Positions 15,547 to 23,280 of a stretch of DNA of 34,827 nt are shown here, piece by piece. Every line of letters starts with the position of its first letter. Within the stretch, counting starts at the first letter, position 1. The notes under the pieces were generated by a model. The model saw only the letters and a program-made list of their open reading frames with translations, did not search any database and was not told where the DNA came from. Source of the DNA: Clostridiales bacterium GWB2_37_7 (GTDB lineage Bacteria; Bacillota; Clostridia; Lutisporales; Lutisporaceae); assembly GCA_001797185.1 (NCBI GenBank), contig MGOS01000083.1, positions 339 through 35,165 on the forward strand, written 5' to 3'. A program made the position numbers and the translations under genes.

Positions 15547-15567
15547 AACGCCCCAGATAGGGGCGTT
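15547..15567 (-). terminator. stem-loop after apgM
   Basis: AACGCCCC and GGGGCGTT pair perfectly over a five-base loop, three bases past the apgM stop codon. The minus-strand U tract is weak (GTTGAAGTTT). Confidence 0.6.
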
Positions 15568-15569
15568 TC

Positions 15570-16790
15570 TTATGCTCCGAACTTATTCAGCTTCATGGCA
15601 TTGGCCAGCAGATAGTTTATGAGATATCTGCTCTCAAAGGTGCCCAATCCACCGCTGTTGCAGGCATTCTCTGTAAATCTCATGGCTCCGTCTGCTCCGC
15701 AATAATCCGAGCTTATCATTACAGGTACAAGGTGCCAGCTGTGTGCCTTCATAAATGATGGTGTGGAGTGGTCTCCTGTCACGCAGAGTACATTTGGCTT
15801 TTTCTCCAGTATAATGGGCAGTGCCTTGTCTACCTCTTCTATAATTTTTGCTTTTTGTGCAAAGTTGCCATCTTCTCCGCTGCTGTCTGTATATTTCACA
15901 TGTATAAAGAAGAAATCATATTTGTTGTGCAGCTCATTATACTTATGAAACAGCTCCTCAATGTTCTTGCCTGCTTCATCTATAACAGTCATGCCTACCA
16001 ACTTTGACAAGCCCTTGTACATGGGATAGGATGCCAAACATACTGAGTTCAACTTAAATCTTTCCATCATGGATGGGATCCTTGGTTTACCAGAAAAGCC
16101 TCTCATCAAGAAGGAGTTGGCAGGCTTTAGATCCTTAATTACCCTTCTAACCTCCTGATAGAACTTATTGGCTATTTGAGCTGCTAATTCTGCTTTTTCA
16201 TTTAGTGCTTTTACCTCAAGAGGCCGCTTGCCCTCAGTTAGTGGGTCTGAGTCTGTCAAAGCATCGCAGAGGTTCTGTCCTCTAAATGCTACTACAAATC
16301 TATGCTGCATGGAGGGTCTTACAATGACCTCTACTCCATCAATTTCTTTGATGCTCTGACTTATCAAGCTGCATAGCTCTTCACACTTTTCTGTGGGTAT
16401 CCTCCCTGCACGTCGATCCGTAATAACCCCATTGTCATCCGCAGAAGCGAAATTACAGCGAAAAGCAATATCTCCATCCTTTATATCCAGGCTGAGTCCA
16501 ACTGCTTCCAATATACCTCGACCCATTTGATATTGCATTGGATCATAGCCAAACAAGCCTAAATGTCCCGGACCGCTGCCCGGCGTAACGCCTGGCAATA
16601 CCGGTATCATTTTTCCCATTATAGAATCCTTGGCTAACTTATCTAAATTAGGAGTTATCGCATATTCCAAGGGTGTTTTTTTACCAAAATCCTTATGTGG
16701 TATATCCCCTATTCCATCCATAACCAACAGCAGAATCTTTTGATTGTTTTGTGTGACAAGCTTCTCAATGAGGTTATCTCGGTTGTTCAT
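15570..16790 (-). CDS. apgM: cofactor-independent phosphoglycerate mutase, ApgM type
   Basis: Interconverts 3- and 2-phosphoglycerate in glycolysis using a phosphoserine intermediate and divalent metals. This is the archaeal-type (aPGAM) branch of the alkaline phosphatase superfamily, about 400 residues, rather than the 510-residue GpmI. Visible are the metal site LLVMDGIGDIP (Asp25), the nucleophile region VTPGSGPGHLGLFGYDP (Ser72), RCNFASAD, DRRAGRIPTE, and the C-terminal metal motif VTGDHSTPSFMKAHSWH. AAAGGAG lies before the ATG. It stands alone; the neighbouring LURP-one-like gene starts in a separate unit upstream. Full length. Confidence 0.92.
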   Translation of the reverse strand: MNNRDNLIEKLVTQNNQKILLLVMDGIGDIPHKDFGKKTPLEYAITPNLDKLAKDSIMGKMIPVLPGVTPGSGPGHLGLFGYDPMQYQMGRGILEAVGLSLDIKDGDIAFRCNFASADDNGVITDRRAGRIPTEKCEELCSLISQSIKEIDGVEVIVRPSMQHRFVVAFRGQNLCDALTDSDPLTEGKRPLEVKALNEKAELAAQIANKFYQEVRRVIKDLKPANSFLMRGFSGKPRIPSMMERFKLNSVCLASYPMYKGLSKLVGMTVIDEAGKNIEELFHKYNELHNKYDFFFIHVKYTDSSGEDGNFAQKAKIIEEVDKALPIILEKKPNVLCVTGDHSTPSFMKAHSWHLVPVMISSDYCGADGAMRFTENACNSGGLGTFESRYLINYLLANAMKLNKFGA

Positions 16791-16848
16791 AACTTTTGCT
16801 CCTTTCAGTGCTTATGCAATAATAGTTTTATTATGCCAATTTACACTG

Positions 16849-17337
16849 CTAAGAATGCTTTCTTTGCTCATCATGATACACCTGATCTATCACGATTGCC
16901 AAAACCAAAAGGAAAGCATGATCCTCACCCTCAACAATTTCCACCCCATAGGTGTCGCCAAAGGAAAACCATTTCTTGTTGATTGCAGCCACCATACTTC
17001 CATCTCTGTAAATCTGAAAATCATAGCGAAAGATATTACCTGCAATTTCATAAGCTCCATTTACACTGTCTATTGCAAATCTAGGTGTAAAGAGGGATAG
17101 CTGCTTCTTTACGGTCGCCATTTGCTGTCCATCGGCATAAATATGATATTCAGGTAAAAACTTAAAAAGCTGCTGCTCTATATAAAAAAGCTCATTGCCG
17201 CTTAAATCCATTATCTTTAGCTTATCTCCAAAGCTGAGAACCTTTCCTTGTACAATATATCTGTCAATTTCCTGATCATCCTTAATTGTAAAATTATCTC
17301 CTAAGCTAAAAATTCTTTGTCTAATAAGGTATTTCAT
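16849..17337 (-). CDS. LURP-one-related (YxjI/tubby-like) protein
   Basis: A 162-residue protein made of repeating beta strands, beginning MKYLIRQRIFSLGDNFTIKD and containing IVQGKVLSFGDKLKIMDLSG. This is the LURP-one-related/YxjI family, a small 12-stranded barrel around a helix, structurally akin to the tubby C-terminal domain. Such proteins often associate with membranes or phosphoinositides in eukaryotes; the bacterial role is unknown. AAGGAGG lies ten bases before the ATG. An unusual structured region (17433-17560) precedes it in the transcribed direction and may be its 5' leader. Confidence 0.8.
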   Translation of the reverse strand: MKYLIRQRIFSLGDNFTIKDDQEIDRYIVQGKVLSFGDKLKIMDLSGNELFYIEQQLFKFLPEYHIYADGQQMATVKKQLSLFTPRFAIDSVNGAYEIAGNIFRYDFQIYRDGSMVAAINKKWFSFGDTYGVEIVEGEDHAFLLVLAIVIDQVYHDEQRKHS

Positions 17338-17432
17338 ATAATATTCGCCTCCTTATTTTTTTTGCAGATTTCTGATTTTATTATTGTATTATACCATTTT
17401 TTGCTATTTATTTATAACAAGATTTTACTGAA

Positions 17433-17560
17433 AGGTTTTTTGTGTTATTTACAAAAAACCTACCCGAGCGTTTCAACGAGGCAGGGGATATATGCCCACC
17501 GTCTCTTGCAGAAATCGGAACTCGCCACTTATAGAAGTTGGAGACATCTTTTGCCTCGTT
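17433..17560 (-). ncRNA. candidate structured leader or mobile palindromic element
   Basis: AACGAGGCA (17475-17483) and TGCCTCGTT (17552-17560) form a perfect 9-bp closing stem around an 86-base domain. Inside are GGGG..CCC and GTCTC..GAGAC arms, the latter enclosing CCACTT..AAGTTGG. On the minus strand the 3' closing strand can instead pair with a following CGGGTAGG that runs straight into TTTTTT, a possible terminator. A second perfect 11-bp hairpin (AGGTTTTTTGT/ACAAAAAACCT, 17433-17461) follows. The layout, mutually exclusive stems upstream of a gene, is riboswitch-like; a dispersed palindromic repeat is the main alternative. It matches no riboswitch class I know. Confidence 0.4.
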
Positions 17561-17575
17561 ATAATTTTATGCATA

Positions 17576-17603
17576 TTTGCAAATTTTATAGATATGTTAT
17601 AAT
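17576..17603 (+). promoter_or_regulatory. promoter of the PerR-type gene
   Basis: TTTGCA (17576-17581), 16-base spacer, extended -10 TGTTATAAT ending at 17603. A Fur-type palindrome overlaps the expected transcription start immediately downstream. Confidence 0.6.
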
Positions 17604-17607
17604 ATTA

Positions 17608-17623
17608 GATAATAACGATTATC
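17608..17623. promoter_or_regulatory. Fur/PerR-type operator
   Basis: GATAAT-AACG-ATTATC, a perfect 6-4-6 inverted repeat with the half-site used by Fur-family repressors, five bases downstream of the -10. A second partial site, TAATTATTATC, lies at 17630-17640. The position predicts autorepression of the gene that follows. Confidence 0.6.
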
Positions 17624-17708
17624 GTAGTGTAATTATTATCTTTGAATAAGTAAAACGCACGCCTTTATGCTATTACAGAAAGTATATAATGCGTTGAAGG
17701 AGTTAAAA

Positions 17709-18125
17709 ATGATCGATGTAGTAAAAGTTCTTAAAGAAAAAGGTTATAAAGTAACACCACAAAGATTAGCAGTTTATGATATTCTGAAAAATACAAAGGA
17801 GCATCCCACAGTTGAGGTAATATATAATAAGCTTCAGCCTATGTATCCTACTATGAGTTTGGCTACAGTATATAAATCCTTGGAAATGTTTAAGGATCTG
17901 GATCTGGTACAGGAATTGAATGTAGGCGAAGATAAGTTCAGGTATGATGCCAACGTGAAGCCTCATCCACATATAACCTGTGTCTCCTGTGGAAAAGTTG
18001 ATGACGTCGATGATGAAATGTTCTTTAACCTTTCAGAGCAGGTATCCAATAAAACAGGCTACCAAATAACGGATCAAAAGCTGTATTTCTATGGACATTG
18101 CCCGGTATGTAAACAAAAGCAATAA
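17709..18125 (+). CDS. perR: PerR-type Fur-family repressor
   Basis: A 138-residue metal-dependent repressor. The winged helix contains MSLATVYKSLEMF. Metal ligands of the PerR type are in place: His32 in EHPTVEVIY, Asp80 in FRYD, and the HPH pair (86, 88), matching the sensing site in which His oxidation by peroxide releases DNA. Two CxxC pairs (CVSC 91-94, CPVC 131-134) form the structural zinc site. The Asp of FRYD favours PerR over Fur or Zur. The track starts at 17667, but AAGGAG (17697-17702) is six bases before the ATG at 17709, which also gives the standard N-terminus. Confidence 0.88.
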   Translation: MIDVVKVLKEKGYKVTPQRLAVYDILKNTKEHPTVEVIYNKLQPMYPTMSLATVYKSLEMFKDLDLVQELNVGEDKFRYDANVKPHPHITCVSCGKVDDVDDEMFFNLSEQVSNKTGYQITDQKLYFYGHCPVCKQKQ

Positions 18126-18128
18126 ATT

Positions 18129-18165
18129 AGCTCAAGATGGCATTTAGCTGTCTTGAGCTTTTCTT
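18129..18165 (+). terminator. terminator of the PerR gene
   Basis: AGCTCAAGA pairs with TCTTGAGCT, and the stem extends inward with two wobble pairs, followed by TTTTCTTTC. Confidence 0.8.
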
Positions 18166-18185
18166 TCTATTTTTTACAAGCAGAT

Positions 18186-18617
18186 CTATTCTATTAAAGA
18201 CTGATCCACTGCATTTCTTATTGCTTTTGTTATTTTGTTTAATATGTATGTAGTATTTTTTGTGCTGTCTGATGGTACGAAGTCTTGGTTTTGAATGACA
18301 TTATATAAGTGCTGTGGTATTTCATCCTTCAATGTGGGGTTCTCATTGATATATTTCGGTGGAAATTCAGTAAGCTTAATATCACTTATTTTCTCATTCT
18401 TGATTATAACCTCTGCACGAATATTTCCATGTTCAGTCTTTTCATTTCCAACAAAGGTTCCATCCTTATACTTAAGGTATGTATATCCTGAGGAAGGTAG
18501 ACCAACCCCGCTGCTTCGCATTGTAAACAGTATTAGTGCTGCTATAACAAGGATCAATAAGAGTGCTGCATACATCATAAGTCTTTTCTTGGTTATTATA
18601 ATAATTTTTGGCCTCAA
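18186..18617 (-). CDS. membrane-anchored FMN-bind-like protein
   Basis: A 143-residue protein with one N-terminal membrane helix (AALLLILVIAALILF) and an extracytoplasmic domain. YKDGTFVGNEKTEHGNIRAEV and IIKNEKISDIKL match the FMN-binding domain fold of RnfG/NqrC relatives. The motif that normally carries the covalent flavin, SGAT(S/T), reads STKNTTYIL here, so flavin attachment is doubtful. The TTG at 18617 lies six bases after GGGAGGG and is preferred over the TTG at 18632, which lies inside that purine run. A role in extracellular redox is possible but unproven. Confidence 0.65.
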   Translation of the reverse strand: MRPKIIIITKKRLMMYAALLLILVIAALILFTMRSSGVGLPSSGYTYLKYKDGTFVGNEKTEHGNIRAEVIIKNEKISDIKLTEFPPKYINENPTLKDEIPQHLYNVIQNQDFVPSDSTKNTTYILNKITKAIRNAVDQSLIE

Positions 18618-18711
18618 AACTATCCCTCCCAACGTAATCTCTTATATAACATTATTACTGAGGGAACAAATATATGACAAACATCAAAAATTTTCATGTG
18701 AACTCTATAAA

Positions 18712-18741
18712 TTTCACTATAGTTTTGACCTTGAAGTGAAA
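18712..18741 (-). terminator. weak hairpin downstream of the secreted-protein gene
   Basis: TTTCACT and AGTGAAA can pair (7 bp) around a 16-base loop just past the stop codon of the gene at 18747. Followed by ATTTATAG on the minus strand, so at best a weak terminator. Confidence 0.35.
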
Positions 18742-18746
18742 AAGTG

Positions 18747-20177
18747 CTATTGAATGTATTTCAGCATGAATAGCATGTTTGTTATCCAAAGGCTGCCTTC
18801 TGCTGTTTTTCTAAATTGCATATCATAATTTCTAAATTTCGCGATGATTGCTTTCTCACGATCCACTTTATAAATTTGCCTATCCAACAGTTCAAACTGC
18901 TTTATGTATGCCATAAAATCAGCCATACCGCCTATTCCAAAGGCATTCAGCTTACTATCCAGATCTTTTTTCCAAAGCTTTTGCTTCTCTTCGAAGCTCC
19001 TAGTATAATAATTGCTTATTTTCTTATCCTTTAGCTCCAAATATATGCTGTAACGATTCAGTTCCTTGATTATAACCTGTGCTGCCTTTGTTTTGTTCAT
19101 ATATAATAGCTCCAGTGACTTTAACTGATCATCAGCTATGTTTGAGTTGGTTGTGTTAACGGATGCCTTATTAATTACTTCTTGCTTTTCTATTAATAAG
19201 CCTTCCAAATCCAATTTGGCAAAACCCTTCTCATCCATAGCGATAGCGGCTATAGCCCTTTCTAGTTCTATCTCGCTTAAGCTGCCGTTTTCTTCCTTAA
19301 AGCTCAGCTTATAATTCTCTTTGCTATAGAGCTCATTCAGCAAGATCAAGCCTCGATAGCGTTCTTCTCCTTTTAATACATTAATTATTTGTACTGCCTT
19401 TTCCTTGCTTTGGGCATCCTTGCTTTGAAGCAGCAGCTCTCCCGCTCTATCAGCAGTAATTACAATTCCAATGTTCTTAATAAGCTTCTCCAGCTTTTGC
19501 TTGTTCATTTCAACCATTTGTCTATAGAGCTGCAGTCTGACTCTGCTTTCAAACAATTGAAATAGGGTTTCCTGACTCTTGCTGTTGTTTGCAGTCTGCC
19601 TTAAAGATAAAATCTCGTCGAGCAAAGCTGTTCTATCCGGTCCCATCTCTACCAATTTATCTATAAGCTTTGATTGCATTAAAATCACCAGCTGTTCCTT
19701 GCTGTTCTGATCTTTTAGCACACCTTTGATATAGCTGTCAAACTCCGGTCTTGATACATTGTTAAAGGCTGGATAATCAAATACCTCCGAGGTCTGGTAT
19801 TGCTTAAGAGGCTTTTCTGTCCTGATGCTGTAATAACCCTTATAAATATCACTATTAAATAATGGAGCATTTTCTTCAAGACTATAGTCCCATTTTAAGC
19901 TGTGCAATATGCCACTGCCATCAAAGCTTCCATTATATGAACCCAAATAGTAGATATAATTTAAAGTATTTAAGCTTTGTCTCTGCTCTGCCAGTATGAT
20001 TTCAAGCTGGTCATAATAGTTATTGATAACCTTCAGATTCTCAGAAGGTTCAAACTTAAGAGCTAATGGCAGGTCTGACATAGGATTTGCAGCTTTGCTT
20101 TCAAAATCAGCATAACTAAACATAATACTATATAAGCTGAATACACATACAATAAATATTAAAAAAAGCTTCTTCAA
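18747..20177 (-). CDS. secreted protein of unknown function
   Basis: A 476-residue protein with a clear signal peptide (KKLFLIFIVCVFSLYSIMF, then a likely cleavage after SYA). No lipobox cysteine and no C-terminal anchor. The mature part is mostly helical with long charged stretches, and is low in cysteine; I recognise no catalytic motif or known domain. TTG start, preceded by GGGGAGGGG. The glutaminase gene ends 36 bases upstream without an obvious terminator between them, so the two may be co-transcribed. No function is offered. Confidence 0.75.
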   Translation of the reverse strand: MKKLFLIFIVCVFSLYSIMFSYADFESKAANPMSDLPLALKFEPSENLKVINNYYDQLEIILAEQRQSLNTLNYIYYLGSYNGSFDGSGILHSLKWDYSLEENAPLFNSDIYKGYYSIRTEKPLKQYQTSEVFDYPAFNNVSRPEFDSYIKGVLKDQNSKEQLVILMQSKLIDKLVEMGPDRTALLDEILSLRQTANNSKSQETLFQLFESRVRLQLYRQMVEMNKQKLEKLIKNIGIVITADRAGELLLQSKDAQSKEKAVQIINVLKGEERYRGLILLNELYSKENYKLSFKEENGSLSEIELERAIAAIAMDEKGFAKLDLEGLLIEKQEVINKASVNTTNSNIADDQLKSLELLYMNKTKAAQVIIKELNRYSIYLELKDKKISNYYTRSFEEKQKLWKKDLDSKLNAFGIGGMADFMAYIKQFELLDRQIYKVDREKAIIAKFRNYDMQFRKTAEGSLWITNMLFMLKYIQ

Positions 20178-20213
20178 ATTTACCCCTCCCCTTTTTATTG
20201 TATTAGACTGACT

Positions 20214-21131
20214 CTAAAATATGCTTAAATCCAGCTCTTTTGAAATATACTCCAATATCTTGATACCACCAGCGCTGTTGCCTTTGCTGTCTAATGCAGG
20301 TCCAAATACACCAATTCCCATTTGACCGGGCACTGCTGCCACGATGCCTCCGCCTACACCACTTTTGGAAGGCAAACCTACTCTAACGGCAAATTCGCCA
20401 GATGCATCGTACATTCCACAGGTAACCATAAAGGTTTTTACCAATCTTGCAATGCCCTTAGGTATCAGCACTTCACCCGTAATAGGACTTTTACCGTCTC
20501 CCGCCAGCACAGCACCCATCATAGCGATGTCAAGGGCATTGACCTCAATAGAGCACTGCTTAAAGTACAACTCAAGCACTGCTTCCACTTCACCTTCTAT
20601 TATGCCTGCGTCCTTCATAAAGTTGGCTAAGGCTCTGTTTCTAAAGCCTGTAGTACTTTCTGATGTATAAACATCTTGATTAAACCAAATTTTATCGTTG
20701 TGGCATAGCTTTCTTACAAAGCCTATCAGCCTGTTGAGCTTATCCTCTACTCCTTCACCAGAAATCAATGAATCTACCGCTATAGCCCCTGCATTTATCA
20801 TAGGGTTTAGAGGCTTTGCTGTTTTCATTGTCTCCAGCTTTATTATTGAATTAAAAGGATCTCCTGTAGGCTCCATCCCAACCTTGCTAAATACATACTG
20901 CTCTCCGTTGTCCATAATTGCCAGCATTAGAGCAGCTACCTTAGATATGCTTTGCATAGTAAAGACATTGTGACAATCCCCACTGCTCCAGCTTTTCCCA
21001 TCCATATCAACAACTGCCACACCTAGCTGCCTAGCATCAACCTTGCTTAATTCAGGTATATATGAAGCAGTTTTGCCTTCCAACGTATGAGGCAAACTAA
21101 ATCCTATGGCAGCATCCAAGATATTTTGCAT
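20214..21131 (-). CDS. glsA: glutaminase
   Basis: Hydrolyses L-glutamine to glutamate and ammonia in the cytosol. The 305-residue protein has the beta-lactamase-like fold signature: catalytic Ser-x-x-Lys in FTMQSISKVAALM (Ser61, Lys64), PLNPMINAGAIAV, and the C-terminal GVGGGIVAAVPGQMGIGVF. Length equals the family norm. The track begins at 21185 with 18 extra hydrophobic residues; GGAGGG six bases before the ATG at 21131 gives the standard start MQNILDAAI, so the extension is not real. Glutaminases of this type often support acid tolerance or nitrogen balance; no direct evidence here. Confidence 0.92.
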   Translation of the reverse strand: MQNILDAAIGFSLPHTLEGKTASYIPELSKVDARQLGVAVVDMDGKSWSSGDCHNVFTMQSISKVAALMLAIMDNGEQYVFSKVGMEPTGDPFNSIIKLETMKTAKPLNPMINAGAIAVDSLISGEGVEDKLNRLIGFVRKLCHNDKIWFNQDVYTSESTTGFRNRALANFMKDAGIIEGEVEAVLELYFKQCSIEVNALDIAMMGAVLAGDGKSPITGEVLIPKGIARLVKTFMVTCGMYDASGEFAVRVGLPSKSGVGGGIVAAVPGQMGIGVFGPALDSKGNSAGGIKILEYISKELDLSIF

Positions 21132-21286
21132 GTCAATCCCTCCATTTAATAAAGACAATATTGCATAGATCAAATATATAATCATAGAGTTTACATATTT
21201 ACCAATAGCATCTATAATTATAATATATATTTGATATTAATTGATAGAGATTATTTATACTATGCATTTTTTTGGGGGTTACTGTT

Positions 21287-22540
21287 TTGAATATACCACA
21301 TGACACACTGGACTTAAATAAATTTATATCTTCTATATCCTTAGCCCTGGATTTGGCAGAATCCTGCGTTTTCAGGGATTGTAGACTTAATGCCGAGAAC
21401 GTTAGAGCTTTTTCACAATTGGATGTTAAAAACCACAATTTTGCTTCTCATTCAAAGAAAACTGCTTTAATTTCTTTATATTTATCAAATAGCCTTGGAT
21501 ATCAAGGAGAGAAATTAAACAACCTATACATAGCTGCTTTTTTACATGATATTGGCGCTGTTGATGCCTTAAGCGTTTGTCACACTGACTTAAATTTCAT
21601 TTACGAGCATTGTGAGTTTGGTTCAAATATAATAAAAAAGCTTCCTATTGACAATGACATTTCCTCATTTATTAGGTTTCATCATGAGAGTTATGATGGC
21701 AGCGGTCCTTCAGGGCTCTGTGCCAATGAAATCCCACTTGAAGCTCAAATAATACATATCGCTGACTTTTTTGAGATTATATACAATAGGGACATTGGTC
21801 CCATACAACGAGAACTCATATTAAACTGGTTTAGGTCTCAGAAAGCTAAAATGTTTGACCCGTATCTGGTAGATATCCTCTTTGATATTACAGAAAAAGA
21901 AAGATTTTGGCTGGATCTGGAAAACATGGACCGGGACTATGGCGTTTTAGAGAGAATAAGTCCCAAGATGCATACACCTATGAATTTGACTCAGCTAGCA
22001 AATATTTCCTCTGTATTTGCAGCTATTATTGATAAAAAGAGTACATTTACCCATGAGCATTCCTTCAGGCTATCCCGCAAAACAGGCAAAGTTGCTGCGT
22101 CGTTTGAGCTTGATCAGCAAAATATAGATAAAATTAAAATAGCAGGTCTGCTTCATGATATAGGTAAGCTTGCTGTTCCCAATGCCATACTAGATAAACC
22201 CGGCAAGTTGACAAAGGATGAATATTCCATCATAAAGTCCCATGCATATTATACTAAACTAGTATTGGACAAAATCGATGGTATTCAGGATATATGCGAT
22301 TGGGCTTCCAACCATCACGAGACACTAAGAGGAACCGGCTATCCTGAAGCCTTTGATGCAGGCAGATTGTCCATTGAGTCAAGAATATTAGCCGTATGTG
22401 ATATTTATCAAGCCCTGACAGAAGACAGGCCATATCGTGCAGGTATGCCCAAAGACAAGTCCTTTGGTATACTAGATAATATGGTCAGTATAGGAAATAT
22501 TGACGGTCAAGTAGTCAGAATACTAAAGGATATAGTATGA
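21287..22540 (+). CDS. tandem HD / HD-GYP domain phosphohydrolase
   Basis: A protein of 417 residues with two HD-type phosphohydrolase domains. The first (about 45-170) has AAFLHDIGAVD and RFHHESYDGSGPSG, so it keeps the HD pair but lacks the GYP triplet. The second (about 240-410) is a full HD-GYP: LLHDIGKLAVPNAIL, then HHETLRGTGYPEAF and ILAVCDIYQALTEDRPYR. HD-GYP proteins hydrolyse cyclic dinucleotides, mainly c-di-GMP; that activity is predicted for the second domain. No sensor or receiver domain precedes it. The track's TTG at 21272 abuts the GGGGG purine run; the TTG at 21287, eight bases after it, is preferred. Confidence 0.85.
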   Translation: MNIPHDTLDLNKFISSISLALDLAESCVFRDCRLNAENVRAFSQLDVKNHNFASHSKKTALISLYLSNSLGYQGEKLNNLYIAAFLHDIGAVDALSVCHTDLNFIYEHCEFGSNIIKKLPIDNDISSFIRFHHESYDGSGPSGLCANEIPLEAQIIHIADFFEIIYNRDIGPIQRELILNWFRSQKAKMFDPYLVDILFDITEKERFWLDLENMDRDYGVLERISPKMHTPMNLTQLANISSVFAAIIDKKSTFTHEHSFRLSRKTGKVAASFELDQQNIDKIKIAGLLHDIGKLAVPNAILDKPGKLTKDEYSIIKSHAYYTKLVLDKIDGIQDICDWASNHHETLRGTGYPEAFDAGRLSIESRILAVCDIYQALTEDRPYRAGMPKDKSFGILDNMVSIGNIDGQVVRILKDIV

Positions 22541-22542
22541 TT

Positions 22543-22584
22543 AAAGCAGCAGCTTAGGCATTGCCTGTTCTGCTGCTTTTTTTT
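22543..22584 (+). terminator. strong terminator of the HD-GYP gene
   Basis: AAAGCAGCAG pairs perfectly with CTGCTGCTTT, with an inner AGGCA/TGCCT hairpin, followed by eight T. The same bases also encode, on the other strand, the decayed MocR tail, so the terminator appears to have been built from that relic. Confidence 0.85.
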
Positions 22585-22640
22585 CATGTCTTCTATGACA
22601 TTTTTTAAGTCCCTAAGTGCTATATCAAAGTTGACCTTCC
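22553..22640 (-). pseudogene. decayed 3' end of a second MocR gene
   Basis: Aligned with the 3' end of the intact MocR gene (33292 onward), 50 bases match at roughly 84 percent, including CTTAGGCAT, TGCTTTTTTTT and TCTTCTAT. The proteins read DIALRDLKNVIEDMKK here and DITRGIAVIGNAIEEIKK there. A one-base insertion shifts the old stop out of frame. The 5' side is cut off and joined to an RHS core, so only about the last 28 codons survive. It is in the same orientation as the intact gene. Confidence 0.6.
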
Positions 22641-23036
22641 TGACGCCGGTACTATCTGCCAGTGCGACTACATTTCCATGGGCATCATGGATATAGAAAT
22701 ATGTTGCAGGGGTTGCTCCTGTATAATCTATCATCTGTAGAAGCACACCGTTTATATCTCTTACAAAGAAATATTTAACCTTGTTTGTTTCATCTGTGAT
22801 ATATGCAAGATCATCACCGGTGTAGTAATAATTCTCTGTTTTGCTAACTGTAATTTTTTTGCTTCTAAGCCCTAGCCAGTTATATTCATAAGTGGCAATT
22901 ACAGTAGCTCCGCTTTCTACTCTTATCAGTTGGTTTTTATCATTATATACAAAAGTATTTCCTCCCGAAGTAACCATGTTTCCATAGTCGTCATGGGTAT
23001 AACTTACATTGCCGGTTCTGCTAAGAAGCTCATTAG
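22641..23036 (-). pseudogene. RHS core copy 1, truncated at both ends
   Basis: Encodes YD/RHS core sequence (NTFVYNDKNQLIRVESGAT, YYYTGDDLAYITDE, HGNVVALADSTGVRKVNF) nearly identical to copies 2 and 3. It starts abruptly at ..NELLSRTG after an in-frame stop, with no start codon or ribosome site, and breaks off at KVNF, where it runs into the MocR relic. No DxxGL border, toxin tip or partner gene remains. It is best read as the oldest displaced RHS tip. The track's 156-residue ORF (22507-22977) is this fusion. Confidence 0.8.
22751..22941. repeat. 191-bp block identical to 24571-24761
   Basis: Compared base by base with RHS copy 2, these 191 bases are identical, while sequence on both sides differs by several percent. 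Copy 3 differs from both throughout. Suggests recent duplication or gene conversion between copies 1 and 2. Confidence 0.8.
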
Positions 23037-23280
23037 TAGTAATTATCCATCATTTTTAGCATACAAAAAAAAGTCTATGTCATAGCTAATAAAATTTAAT
23101 ACTGGTCTTGAAATCAAATTGCCATAGATTATTAACTGAATGTATAAATTTATTTGCTGTCTCTACTTAGTATTTACCATAATTTGATAATATACCATAT
23201 CTTGTGTTGATAATCTTCTCTAGAACATCTTCATTATTAGAGCTCATTTTGCAGAAGCTTTCTTAACACATACCTTATCC
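23037..23280. other. spacer between RHS copy 1 and the orphan-tip partner gene
   Basis: AT-rich, no recognisable gene. A 26-codon frame on the minus strand (23167-23247, starting MSSNNEDVLEKIINTRYG) has no ribosome site and is probably a fragment of an older tip or partner gene. Confidence 0.4.

Larger units (their letters stand above)
14608..15569. other. 960-base gene graveyard
   Basis: No complete gene. Two open stretches without start codons lie on the minus strand: 14645-14860 (71 codons, containing LFIYRLREITPVILVDSAGL) and 15051-15239 (62 codons, containing SEEYIESTLVNTENLEINRD). Neither is recognised, and both look like gene fragments. Also present are three copies of the 11-mer TGTTTATGGCA, a 7-3-7 palindrome at 15272, and copy D of the GGGGTCAG element (GAGGTCAGGCTTGAG, 15420-15446). 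Confidence 0.5.

Noticed and set aside
17433-17560. Known riboswitch class (TPP, SAM, c-di-GMP, T-box) or 6S RNA
   Set aside because: None of the conserved core sequences of those classes is present; only the generic stem arrangement is riboswitch-like.
17317-17649. 110-residue plus-strand ORF over the structured element
   Set aside because: It covers the hairpin element and the PerR promoter, has no ribosome site and reads as shadow sequence.
17667-17708. Longer PerR start at 17667
   Set aside because: The AAGGAG site at 17697 points to the ATG at 17709, which also gives the family-standard N-terminus.
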